34,695 nucleotides of DNA, taken from contig DATKNH010000078.1 in the NCBI GenBank assembly GCA_035541455.1, positions 1 through 34,695 of the forward strand, written 5' to 3'. Below are positions 1 to 7,648 of the stretch, piece by piece. This DNA comes from Syntrophorhabdales bacterium (GTDB lineage Bacteria > Desulfobacterota > Syntrophorhabdia > Syntrophorhabdales > WCHB1-27). The notes below the pieces were generated by a model that saw only the letters and a program-made list of their open reading frames with translations, had not been told where the DNA came from and did no database searches. Position 1 is the first letter of the stretch, and every line of letters starts with the position of its first letter. The position numbers and the translations under genes were made by a program.

Positions 1-753
1 CTCGATAGTGAAGAAGAGCTGCTCCACATCTGTTTGCCTCTCGCAGATGAAGGCGGACAGTTCTCCGGCGATTGCGCAAATCCGCGCCAGGTCGGAGAGA
101 TTTGCCAGGTTTTCTCTGAAGGTGAAGGATTTCTGGCAGGCAACAATCCGTTCAGGGAAACGCCACGATCTGAGAAGGGCCTCGCCGATCTGTCGGTGGT
201 GCACGCCATAAAGTTCCTCTTCCTTCGCGAGCAGCGATGGCAGCGGGTAATCGAGAAACACCGTAGCGTCGTCAGCGCACGCCCTGACCAGGGCCAGGAG
301 TCCTACCTCGAGGGTGAGCCCTGCCGTGAAGGCCTCCTCAGGATCGCCTGTCTTCAGTGCGCCGGCGAGAGCCCTTGCGAGAAGCCCCTGATACAGGCAG
401 AGACGCCAGAACCGGCTGTAATCGAGAGGGCTTCCTCGCCTCAACGGAAAAGCATCCTTGAGGGAGACTGAAAGAGCGAAGAGGCGCGTCTGGTGCACGC
501 CTATTCTTGTTACAGCTTTCAGTACGGTTGCCGCCGGATAGCGGGACCGGAAGAAGGCGCTGTTAGCGAGCTTCAGAATGCGCGCGGTAAGCGCAGGATC
601 CTTCATGATCAGATCGGCCAGCTGTCCTATTGAGCTCTCGTCGTTTGCAGCCAGCTCAATAAGCGCCATGACCACGGGCGAGGGCGAGGGCAGGGCATGC
701 TTCTCGTCGAGTGCTTCGATGAAGGCAGTGCCGTCAAAATCTGCTTTTGCCAT
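1..753 (-). CDS. HDOD-domain signalling protein (3' end beyond window)
   Basis: I read this frame directly from the minus strand; it stays open to the left edge, so 251 codons are visible and the C-terminus is missing. Residues about 10-210 look like an HDOD domain (a catalytically dead HD-type helical domain found in bacterial signalling proteins). The hallmark is the stretch around residues 45-70, MKDPALTARILKLANSAFFR, followed by a helix with a conserved V-x-R-I-G turn. ATG at 753 is preceded by AGGGAG at good spacing. The gene is divergent from the sigma-54-type operon starting at 885, so it could take part in the same regulatory circuit, but nothing in the sequence proves that. HDOD proteins commonly act in chemotaxis, biofilm or c-di-GMP-linked control; the exact role here is unknown. 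Confidence 0.85.
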   Translation of the reverse strand, partial: MAKADFDGTAFIEALDEKHALPSPSPVVMALIELAANDESSIGQLADLIMKDPALTARILKLANSAFFRSRYPAATVLKAVTRIGVHQTRLFALSVSLKDAFPLRRGSPLDYSRFWRLCLYQGLLARALAGALKTGDPEEAFTAGLTLEVGLLALVRACADDATVFLDYPLPSLLAKEEELYGVHHRQIGEALLRSWRFPERIVACQKSFTFRENLANLSDLARICAIAGELSAFICERQTDVEQLFFTIE

Positions 754-832
754 AGTTCTACTCCCTGAAAATAGTTATCGGACGTACGGTAAAAAAGACA
801 AGGCTGTGACCGGTGTGGGATTCTCCCAAATT

Positions 833-848
833 TGGCAAGAAAGTTGCA
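833..848 (+). promoter_or_regulatory. Sigma-54 (-24/-12) promoter
   Basis: TGGCAAGAAAGTTGCA matches the RpoN consensus TGGCAC-N5-TTGCA, with the invariant GG and GC separated by exactly 10 bases. The predicted transcription start is near 859, giving a leader of about 26 nt before the ATG at 885, with AGAAGGAAG as ribosome binding site. It would drive the three overlapping genes 885-3090. No enhancer-binding-protein gene is visible in the window. Confidence 0.7.
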
Positions 849-884
849 GCCCTTCCACTACATTCTTCAGAAGAAGGAAGCTCT

Positions 885-1829
885 ATGCAGACTACACACC
901 CGGATGGCGCCTACAACCGCATAGACGTGCGGGAACATTATCGTCTGCAGCTCGCTGACGGCCAGGGGTGGGAAATTGTTGCCGCACAGGGCGCAGAGCC
1001 CTGGGTGGATAAACTGGCTTCGATCATGCGGCTTCCCTGCGCCGCGTCCGATGGCCATCCAAAGCTGGTCTTCACGCGCAAGAGTCTGGACAGAGACTGG
1101 TGGCGAGACCCGGTATCGAGGCTCGCCCCGGCCGTCGCAAAGAGTCTGCCGGAGAAGGGTTGGATCGCGCATGACCTCACCTCTCTTCACTTCTGGGCCC
1201 ATGATGAGGTACCCGACGTGGTCTGTGAGATGGGAGATGAGCAGGATCATGATCTGGATATCGTAAGGATGTGGCTCGCGCTTGCGCCCATCTACAACCG
1301 GACTCTGGAATTGGGAGGTCTTCCGCTGCATGCGGGACTGGTCGAGAAAAAGGGGAGAGCAGTGCTGTTAGCGGCTCCGGGCGGCACCGGAAAATCGACG
1401 TGCTGCGCCAGGATACCGGCTCCGTGGAGAGCTCTCTGTGACGATTTGACGCTCATGGTGTTGGATGCCACCGGTCAGCACCAGGTTCACCCGTTCCCGA
1501 CGTGGAGCAATTATCTTTGGAAGGTTTCCGAAAACACCTGGGATGTGCACCAGCATTTTCCTCTCTCCGCACTATTCTTTCTGGAACAGGGGGAATCGGA
1601 TCAGGCCACAAGCATCGGGCAGGGAAAAGCTTCTGTTCTTATCACCGAGTCGGCCGAGCAGGTATGCCAGACAGCCTGGAGAAATCTCATCCCCGAGGAG
1701 GAACGATATTTGAAAGAGAGGTTGTTTCAGAACGCGTGTGCCCTTGCCAAGGTTGTTCCCGCGTTCAAGCTCAGCGTTACTCTTCACGGCCGTTTCTGGG
1801 AAGAGATAGATAAGGCCCTCGAGCGATGA
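885..1829 (+). CDS. HPr-kinase-like P-loop protein (ScmC/HprK-related)
   Basis: Protein of 314 residues. ATG 885 was chosen over an upstream in-frame ATG because AGAAGGAAG lies just before it and the sigma-54 promoter lies between the two. The middle resembles the catalytic core of HPr(Ser) kinase: a short lead-in (PLHAGLV) and a Walker A loop GGTGKST at residues 166-172, then an acidic pair DD at 186-187 as in HprK-type nucleotide sites. The N-terminal half has no domain I recognise. Orphan HprK-like proteins are known in cassettes that make or process modified peptides, for example the SynChlorMet protein ScmC, which this resembles in size and layout. Its stop overlaps the next start (ATGA), so translation is coupled to a signal-peptidase-like gene. 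The substrate is unknown; kinase activity is inferred. Confidence 0.7.
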   Translation: MQTTHPDGAYNRIDVREHYRLQLADGQGWEIVAAQGAEPWVDKLASIMRLPCAASDGHPKLVFTRKSLDRDWWRDPVSRLAPAVAKSLPEKGWIAHDLTSLHFWAHDEVPDVVCEMGDEQDHDLDIVRMWLALAPIYNRTLELGGLPLHAGLVEKKGRAVLLAAPGGTGKSTCCARIPAPWRALCDDLTLMVLDATGQHQVHPFPTWSNYLWKVSENTWDVHQHFPLSALFFLEQGESDQATSIGQGKASVLITESAEQVCQTAWRNLIPEEERYLKERLFQNACALAKVVPAFKLSVTLHGRFWEEIDKALER

Positions 1830-2443
1830 AACAGAAATACATCAACTACGTCGGCCCAAGCATGAACCCGCTGTTTGTCGATGGCGACGGCCTGCATGTA
1901 GTTCCGTATGGGGAGTGCACGATCAGAAGGGGTGATGTCATTGTCTTTGTTCCACCAGGAGGGGAGACAAAAGTAGTGCACCGGGTGGTCTCCTGTGATG
2001 ACGAGGGCATCAGGACCAGAGGGGATAATTCCAAGTGCAACGATCCGTGGGTTCTGGCCCCGGATAACATTCTCGGGCAGGTGACGTATATACAGCGAAG
2101 GGACAGGAAGCGGAACATCAGGGGCGGTTTCGCGGGGCGGATCGAGGCGTATTCCTTTCGTTTCATGCATGCCGGCAACAGGGTGGTGTCTGTTGTGCTT
2201 CATCCCTTTTACCGGGGCTTGTGCCGCTCGAAGTTTCTGCGAAGAAGACTGCATCGGATGGTGAAACCGAGAGTCCTCGCATTCAGCCGAGGTGGAAACA
2301 CGGAACTGCAGCTGGTTGTGGGACGCAGGCTCATCGGAAGGAGACGGGCCGGAAAAAAGGATTGGGAAATCAGACGCCCTTTCAAGCTTTGCGTGGACGA
2401 AACGTTATTGCCAAACCTGGAGAAAAGTGAGGTGTATCCATGA
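1826..2443 (+). CDS. S24/S26-family signal-peptidase-like protein
   Basis: Protein of 205 residues with the signal peptidase I/LexA-type Ser-Lys dyad. Ser12 lies in GPSMNP (the SM-x-P box) and Lys49 in ETKVVHRVV; a GDN box follows at 67-69. Unlike LepB it has no N-terminal membrane helix, so it may be soluble or peripheral. After about residue 90 there is a very basic tail rich in Arg with no domain I can name. The gene overlaps both neighbours by 4 bases. Small peptidases of this type accompany HprK-like proteins in peptide-modification cassettes, so it could cut a peptide or the product of such a pathway; no precursor gene was found here. Family call is good, substrate unknown. Confidence 0.7.
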   Translation: MKQKYINYVGPSMNPLFVDGDGLHVVPYGECTIRRGDVIVFVPPGGETKVVHRVVSCDDEGIRTRGDNSKCNDPWVLAPDNILGQVTYIQRRDRKRNIRGGFAGRIEAYSFRFMHAGNRVVSVVLHPFYRGLCRSKFLRRRLHRMVKPRVLAFSRGGNTELQLVVGRRLIGRRRAGKKDWEIRRPFKLCVDETLLPNLEKSEVYP

Positions 2444-3090
2444 AAAAACCAAGATATGTGATTCTGTTACTCATGTTGTTGGGCGCCGGAGGCCTTGCTG
2501 CGTGCCACAAAACACCTGCACCGAAACCGGAAGCCCAGAGAGAGACCATAATTAAGGTGGGGCCTGTCCGCCTGAATCCACACCCCGCGTCCCTTGCGGG
2601 CAAGACTGTGGTGCTTCGGTGGAACGGCCAATGCAACGGCGACACCTTTCTCAATAGTCTGGCCGAGCTTCTCAAGAGCGAAATAAAACAGGTCAAGATC
2701 GTCAAGATGTGGGATGCCGATGCCAGTACGGCTGTGATATCGTCGGGCCTGCGGGAGAGCGAAACCATAGCCGGTGTTGTGGCGTCCCAGAAACCAGCCC
2801 TTGTTATCGCGGCCCAGGCTGACTCGGGGTGAGGCCACTGTATATCGCGGCTGGTAGTTGACCAGCTCAATCTTGAAAAGAGAGGCATCCCCACGGTCAC
2901 CATTGTCACCGCGCCCTTTGAAGACCAGTTCAAGGCTCTGGTAAAGGAACAGGGCATGAAAGAACTGGCGCATGTAGTAGTACCGCACCCGATCGGCGGA
3001 CTAAATTTTCAGGGTGTGCAGCAGAGGGCAACGATGGCTTTTACCGGAGTACTGGAAGCCGCCCGAGAGTGGCAACCGTCCGGAATGTAG
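2440..3090 (+). CDS. UGSC-family selenolipoprotein (in-frame UGA = Sec131)
   Basis: A conventional reading stops at the TGA at 2830-2832 and gives a 130-residue fragment. Read through as selenocysteine, the frame continues to TAG at 3088-3090 for 216 residues. The N-terminus is a lipoprotein signal (LAAC, Cys22). Features typical of the UGSC (seleno)protein family occur on both sides of the TGA: WNGQCNGD then a leucine-rich helix before it, and U-G-H-C (131-134), LEKRGIPTVTIVT and a PHPIGG turn after it. The family normally has U/C-G-S-C; here Ser is replaced by His. U-x-x-C suggests a thiol/selenol redox site, facing the periplasm if the signal works. ATG 2440 follows GAGGTG and overlaps the upstream stop. 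The alternative, a pseudogene with a nonsense mutation, is disfavoured by the intact downstream frame and the SECIS-like hairpin. Confidence 0.8.
2830..2869 (+). promoter_or_regulatory. Bacterial SECIS-like hairpin for Sec insertion
   Basis: Immediately after the in-frame TGA (2830-2832) lies a perfect 6-bp stem GCTGGT/ACCAGC (2850-2855 with 2861-2866) closing the 5-nt loop AGTTG. The loop GT is about 25 nt downstream of the TGA, within the distance usual for bacterial SECIS elements. The TGA itself can pair with TCA at 2867-2869, making a 40-nt hairpin with UGA at its base, much like the E. coli fdhF arrangement. Presumed to bind SelB; folding was done by eye. Confidence 0.65.
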
Positions 3091-3126
3091 GGTGATTTCC
3101 GGTCGTCCGGATCGATCCTCGCCGGT

Positions 3127-4674
3127 CTAACGCAAGCGCATCGCAATCAGGTGGGGACCGGGTTCTCCAAGCGCACTGCGCATGTGGCGAGCCAGTCCTT
3201 CAGTGGTATCGACGGAAACTGCCGGAACGCCCAGGGCCTGTGAGACCTTTATCCAGTCGATCGACGGACGTTCCAGGTCGATAACGCTCCTGGTGACAGG
3301 TCCGGGTGATGTCACGCCGTCGCGCAGAATCTGACTGCGCAGCGCATTGTAGCTGCTGTTATTAAAGATCAGCGTTGTTACATTCAGCCCTTCGCGAGCC
3401 TGGGTCCAAAGGGATTGTACGGTGAACATCGCGCTGCCATCAGCCTCGAGCGAAATGACGGGCCGATCAGGCGATGCCACCGCTGCCCCTGTGGCACAGG
3501 GCATTCCCCATCCGATCGTTGTGCCTCCAGGCATGAGAACAGAGTGCGGTGCCACTCGCGGCGCCATCACATAATACCCGCGCGTTGATGTGATCCCTTC
3601 ATCCACGACTATGGCACCTTCGGGCTGGAGAGCGGCGATTGTCTGACACGCTTTATCGGCGGTCAGTTCTCCTGCAGGAATCCCAGGCGGCTCGAACGAA
3701 GCCAGGATGCCAGAAGGCAGATTGGCAGCGCCCGGCGCACCAACAGCGTCGGCCAACCTCTCCAGCGCCTCAACCACGTCCTGCCCGGGCTCAACAAGCG
3801 ACACTTTTTCCTGTTCTTTCTTCAAAATTCTGCTATCAAACCCCTGCCAGCCGGAGAAGGTGACGGGCTCGTCCGTACCCGCAAGCACCACGCCATGGTA
3901 CATACCCATGTCCTGCTGGCCGGGGAGATGTGCCGTGCGCTGCACTACCGGCAGTCCCGCACCCCGTTCCCAGCACGCGGCAAAAATCCCGGTGAACAGA
4001 TCACATCCCGTTGCGGCCTTGATGCGGGCCACTGCAGCGAGACCCCGCTTGCCGAGACTCTTTCCTCCGAGAATAAGAGCCGACGGAGACTGCGTCCGCA
4101 GCAGCGCCCCGGCCCGGTCTATCCGTAGCTGTTCGACTGGTTCCGGGCGAGAGTTCGCGACATCAACTGTATCTGTTTTCGACTCTGTTGATTGATAGTC
4201 CTGCGGTATGATAAGCGTTGCTATTTCGCCTCGCAGGGCAGCGCGCACGCTTTCTGCGGTGTCCCGGGAGAGTGTCTCCACCGATCGGACTGTACGGCAC
4301 AATCCTGATACAGGGCGAGCCACAGACTCTATATCGAGATGAAAACCCGGATTCTCAGCGCGATGCCATGTGGCGTGGTCTCCGATTACGTTGAGGATGG
4401 GCGTGCGCGCCTGCTGAGCGTTGTGCAGGGCAGCAATACCGTTTGCAAGGCCCGGCCCCTGATGAAACAACGTCATCGCGGGCTTTCCCTTCAGGCGGCC
4501 GTAACCGTCCGCCGCACCGGCACAAACTCCCTCAAAGAGCCCGAGTACAGTTCTAATCCCAGGGAGAGCATCCAATGCGCGGACCAACAGCATTTCCGTG
4601 GTCCCGGGATTGACAAAACAGGCTTCAATGCCCGATGCGAGTGCAGTCCTGACAAAAAGTTCAGCGCCATTCAT
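3127..4674 (-). CDS. Thiamine-diphosphate enzyme, acetolactate synthase-like large subunit
   Basis: Protein of 515 residues with the three-domain layout of the ThDP decarboxylase/acetolactate synthase superfamily. N-terminal PYR domain: NPGTTE near residue 22 and the activating glutamate E48 in LFEGVCAGAADGYGR. C-terminal PP domain: the cofactor motif appears as EADGS...NN near residues 410-440, with Ala in place of the first Gly of GDG. It is nearer to the benzoylformate-decarboxylase/IlvB-like group than to true IlvB: no small regulatory subunit gene lies nearby and the length is short of a typical IlvB. Substrate (a 2-oxo acid) cannot be told from sequence. It converges on the selenoprotein gene. 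Start ATG 4674 follows GGAG. Confidence 0.85.
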   Translation of the reverse strand: MNGAELFVRTALASGIEACFVNPGTTEMLLVRALDALPGIRTVLGLFEGVCAGAADGYGRLKGKPAMTLFHQGPGLANGIAALHNAQQARTPILNVIGDHATWHRAENPGFHLDIESVARPVSGLCRTVRSVETLSRDTAESVRAALRGEIATLIIPQDYQSTESKTDTVDVANSRPEPVEQLRIDRAGALLRTQSPSALILGGKSLGKRGLAAVARIKAATGCDLFTGIFAACWERGAGLPVVQRTAHLPGQQDMGMYHGVVLAGTDEPVTFSGWQGFDSRILKKEQEKVSLVEPGQDVVEALERLADAVGAPGAANLPSGILASFEPPGIPAGELTADKACQTIAALQPEGAIVVDEGITSTRGYYVMAPRVAPHSVLMPGGTTIGWGMPCATGAAVASPDRPVISLEADGSAMFTVQSLWTQAREGLNVTTLIFNNSSYNALRSQILRDGVTSPGPVTRSVIDLERPSIDWIKVSQALGVPAVSVDTTEGLARHMRSALGEPGPHLIAMRLR

Positions 4675-4711
4675 GTAGTGTTCTCCAATTGCGGTTCGTT
4701 AACGTGACAGT

Positions 4712-4740
4712 AGTATAGTGAGTTTGGGAAGCGTGCGCAA
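4712..4740 (-). promoter_or_regulatory. Possible sigma-70 promoter for the ThDP enzyme gene
   Basis: Reading the minus strand: TTGCGC, 17-nt spacer, TATACT. The -10 hexamer is strong and the -35 weak (3 of 6). It sits about 40 bases upstream of the ATG at 4674, directly in the gap before the gene. Confidence 0.4.
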
Positions 4741-4813
4741 CAGAGAGCGTGGCGGAACCCATGGCGCGATTGGCTTGAGCGGCTTCGTGTCCCGGGTAGG
4801 AACTGCTGCTGTG

Positions 4814-5623
4814 TCATCCCTTGAAATCGTCTGGTATTGGCGCAAACCGGTGAGCATCAGGCCAGAATCTGTTCTCTGGCTCGCAGGGGATAATTCCCTT
4901 CCGGCAGAGCTCCGAATGCCACTCGTATTTCATTACGATCTTTTCCGACGCCGTGGGCTCGGGATCGAACTTCACGCAGCGCACGGGAGAATAGGCCGTC
5001 TCTCCGAACCCGGTGCCTGCTTCTTCATTCTTTTTTTCGAACGTGCGGGAGGGGCGGCTTTCGATGGGGGCAGGAGCTGCTGTGCCGGCGGCAGCCTGGT
5101 CCTTCTGTGAGGGCTTTTCCCGCATGCGAACGGGCTCCGGAAGTTTCTCCCTGTACACTGCGAGGGCAATAGTGCCCATTGCGGATGCGTCGGAGAAGAC
5201 CTTCTCCGCATAAGAATCGGGCTGCTCGGTGAAATAGAACCTGTTTGTCCTGTCTATGCCGGTTCGCCACCCCTCGAAGGTGTTTGTTTCATGAGGAGCG
5301 AGGATGTACATTTGTTCTCTCTTCTTAAGATCAGATCTAGCGCCGTCTATGATATTTCTTCCGTCCACTGCGATGACGATACCGATCCGGCTATTCGATC
5401 TGTTGGTAACCTGGACAGCGTACCTCTGGCCTTTTATGGCCTCCACATAGAAATAGGAGGCATCTTGACGCAGCTGTGGATAGGTCATGTACTTCGCGAA
5501 CTCTGCTCCGTTGTCCGAGAGGATGCGCACGTCCACGATGGTACGCCTCCCTGTGTGCGCACACGCCGTCGCAGCTACCACTGCCACCAGAAAGAAAAAC
5601 GTTACCAATGCCTTCCATACCAT
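4814..5623 (-). CDS. Secreted or lipoprotein of unknown function
   Basis: Protein of 269 residues I do not recognise. It starts with a clear export signal: Lys4, a hydrophobic stretch 5-18, then ATAC at 18-21, which could be a weak lipobox (Cys21) or a signal peptidase I site. Residues about 30-150 look like a beta-rich domain with the segment RYAVQVTNRSNSRIGI, a feature shared by surface or periplasmic adhesin-like folds. A Lys/Glu/Pro/Ala-rich linker follows (about 160-205), then a C-terminal domain with three cysteines. Start ATG 5623 has GAGAGGTG upstream. It is divergent from the stress protein gene; no neighbour suggests a function. Confidence 0.7.
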   Translation of the reverse strand: MVWKALVTFFFLVAVVAATACAHTGRRTIVDVRILSDNGAEFAKYMTYPQLRQDASYFYVEAIKGQRYAVQVTNRSNSRIGIVIAVDGRNIIDGARSDLKKREQMYILAPHETNTFEGWRTGIDRTNRFYFTEQPDSYAEKVFSDASAMGTIALAVYREKLPEPVRMREKPSQKDQAAAGTAAPAPIESRPSRTFEKKNEEAGTGFGETAYSPVRCVKFDPEPTASEKIVMKYEWHSELCRKGIIPCEPENRFWPDAHRFAPIPDDFKG

Positions 5624-5800
5624 GATAGCACCTCTCTATAGCTTTTTTGACTCACCACATTATCCGACAATCCGACCCTGAGAAAAGTTCCCGCAACTTG
5701 ACAGAGGAGTGCTTTGTGCTCAGTGTATAGTTGGAATGCTTCCGGGAGAAGGATTGTAGACGGCCGGGCTGCAGGCGCCGGTAATATTCAGGAGGGGATG

Positions 5801-6322
5801 ATGATACCGCAGATTAGAAAGATTCTTTATGCAACCGATCTTACCAAAAACTCTTCGTATGCATTCTATTTTGCCGCGGATATGGCGCGGAAACACGATG
5901 CAAAGATCATTATACTTCATTGTATCGGAGCAATTCCTCCCTCGGTGTATATGGAAGCGGGTTTTACGGACGCTGAGGCGCTCCTGCAGCGGTCAAAAGA
6001 AGCAGAAAAAAAAGAGAACGTGATCGAAATCAAAAGCCGCCTGGAGGAATTCTGCAAGAGGGTGGAATCACAGATCGGCCCGCCGTGTGCGAGCCTCGTC
6101 GCTGACGTTGTCGTTAAGGCCGGTTATCCCGTGGAAGAAATATTGAACACGGCAGACACCCAGGGTTGTGACGTCATCGTGATGGGGACACACGGCAAGG
6201 GGATATTGCGTCAGGCCTTTCTGGGCAGCGTGGCACGGTCGGTGCTGGAGAGAAGCCGAAAGCCTGTTTTTATTATTCCGCTACCTTCTGAAAAGAGCGG
6301 TGGGGAATGGGTGGGGGCTTAA
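5801..6322 (+). CDS. Universal stress protein (UspA family)
   Basis: About 173 residues, one Usp domain. N-terminal strand RKILYATDLTKNS is the usual opening, and the ATP-binding signature G-x2-G-x9-G-S is present in GTHGKGILRQAFLGS near the C-terminus, placing it in the nucleotide-binding subgroup. There are two adjacent ATG codons (5798 and 5801); 5801 is preferred because GGAGG at 5791-5795 is then 5 bases away rather than 2. It stands alone, divergent from an exported protein gene and convergent with the YchF-like gene. Such proteins aid survival under stress or growth arrest; the specific signal is not visible. Confidence 0.9.
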   Translation: MIPQIRKILYATDLTKNSSYAFYFAADMARKHDAKIIILHCIGAIPPSVYMEAGFTDAEALLQRSKEAEKKENVIEIKSRLEEFCKRVESQIGPPCASLVADVVVKAGYPVEEILNTADTQGCDVIVMGTHGKGILRQAFLGSVARSVLERSRKPVFIIPLPSEKSGGEWVGA

Positions 6323-6387
6323 GGCAGAGGGAAGACCGCTTCGCTTAGAAGAGGGGAGATGCCAGGGGACTGCGTGACCGTGGCTGC

Positions 6388-7443
6388 TTAATTACCTGTG
6401 CGGATACAGAGTATGTCGCCGTCTTTGACAGTATAGGCCTTTCCTTCGAGCCGCCACACGCCGGCTTTCTTGCAGCCCGCAAAGCCGCCAAGGCTGATGA
6501 AGTCATTGTAGGCTACTGTTTCGGCGCGGATAAACTTCTGGTAGAAATCGGTGTGAATAGTCCCGGCCGCGTCTTGAGCGGTCATGCCCTTCCTGATGGG
6601 CCACGCGCGGCACTCGTCATCTCCCACAGTGAGAAAGGAGATGAGTCCCATCGTATCGCGGGCGAGACGAATGATCCTGCCGCGGACCGCCTCTTTTATA
6701 CCGTACTCGGCCATGAACTGTACCCGTTCGCCCGGGCTCATGGAAGCGAGCTCTGCTTCGAGCTGCGCGCAGGCGCTAATGACTGCGACGTGCGCGGGAA
6801 CACGCTCCCTGAGGAGGCCCGCTACCGTGCTGTCCTCCGGCGTACCTTCGGCGCAATTGATGGCGATCATCATCGGTTTCCGGGAGAGAAATTGAAAGCC
6901 TCTTAATTTCTTCTCCTCCTCTTCGGCCAGCTGTAGGGTAGACAAAGGTTCTCCGGTTTCAAGGTGCGCCAGGCACTTTTCAAGGAGGGCTTTTTCCTGC
7001 TCCAGCGCTGGCTGAGTCTTGTTCCCGGCCTGCTTCCGGATGCGCTCCAGCCGCAATTCGATCTGGGTCATGTCGGAGAGGATGAACTCGTTGTGGACCG
7101 TCTGGAAATCAGCGACAGGGTCGGCGGGATGCCCGTTCTCAAAGTGACGCACCACGAGAAGGATGGCGTCACTACGGCGCATCTGCTGAAGCGACTTCGC
7201 ATCGAGCGTTTCGTTCTTGATCTCTCCCTCACGAATGGCGACCGTATCCGCGACCTCTATCCGGGAGTAGACCGTTTTTTTTGGGTTGAAGATCTTTGTC
7301 AGAGCGTCGAGCCGCTCGTCGGGCACCTCGATGATCGTCAGCGGCGAACCGTTACCCGTGGTGCTACCGTTACCGCCACTGGCGAGAGCCTTGAAAAGTG
7401 TTGTCTTGCCTGAGCCGGCAGTGCCGACTAATGAAATGTACAT
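6388..7443 (-). CDS. Divergent YchF-like P-loop NTPase with TGS domain
   Basis: Protein of 351 residues from ATG 7443, chosen over an upstream start because AAGGAG precedes it and the P-loop then begins at residue 7 as in YchF. Walker A is GTAGSGKT (7-14). YchF traits kept: VPDERLDALTKIFNPKK (40-56), a DPV-x-D segment near 108, the NxxE base-recognition motif as NCAE (196-199), which favours ATP over GTP in YchF, and a C-terminal TGS domain. It differs in G1 (canonical N-x-GKS) and in lacking the G3 D-x-x-G. So it is a paralog rather than the standard ribosome-associated YchF. It stands alone on the minus strand. Role unknown; family assignment fairly sure. Confidence 0.8.
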   Translation of the reverse strand: MYISLVGTAGSGKTTLFKALASGGNGSTTGNGSPLTIIEVPDERLDALTKIFNPKKTVYSRIEVADTVAIREGEIKNETLDAKSLQQMRRSDAILLVVRHFENGHPADPVADFQTVHNEFILSDMTQIELRLERIRKQAGNKTQPALEQEKALLEKCLAHLETGEPLSTLQLAEEEEKKLRGFQFLSRKPMMIAINCAEGTPEDSTVAGLLRERVPAHVAVISACAQLEAELASMSPGERVQFMAEYGIKEAVRGRIIRLARDTMGLISFLTVGDDECRAWPIRKGMTAQDAAGTIHTDFYQKFIRAETVAYNDFISLGGFAGCKKAGVWRLEGKAYTVKDGDILCIRTGN

Positions 7444-7648
7444 CTCTATGGCTCCTTGAGCCGGTTTGTCCAGCGAGCATATCTTCCGGTTGAACCAGTC
7501 TCCTGAGAGCCTCAAATTGGTCTAGGATTGGTGCGGGATCTGTCTCGGCTGCGTGCCAATAGAATACATGAATCAGCTGCGCAGCGCAAGTCGCTGAGTC
7601 TTCCCACTGTATAAATTTTATGGTATTGGTATGGGTAAAATCCAGAGA

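Noticed and set aside
2830-2832. TGA read as a nonsense mutation making a pseudogene
   Set aside because: The frame stays open for 85 more codons with family-typical motifs and a SECIS-like hairpin directly follows; a true pseudogene would be expected to drift.
3098-3111. TCCGG/CCGGA hairpin as terminator after the selenoprotein gene
   Set aside because: Only a 5-bp stem and no T run on either strand.
4718-5110. Plus-strand open frame of 130 codons
   Set aside because: It lies opposite the exported-protein gene, has no ribosome binding site and no recognisable domain.
5698-5731. TTGACA with TATAGT as promoter of the stress protein gene
   Set aside because: The spacer would be 22 nt, too long for sigma-70; at 17 nt the -10 is CAGTGT.
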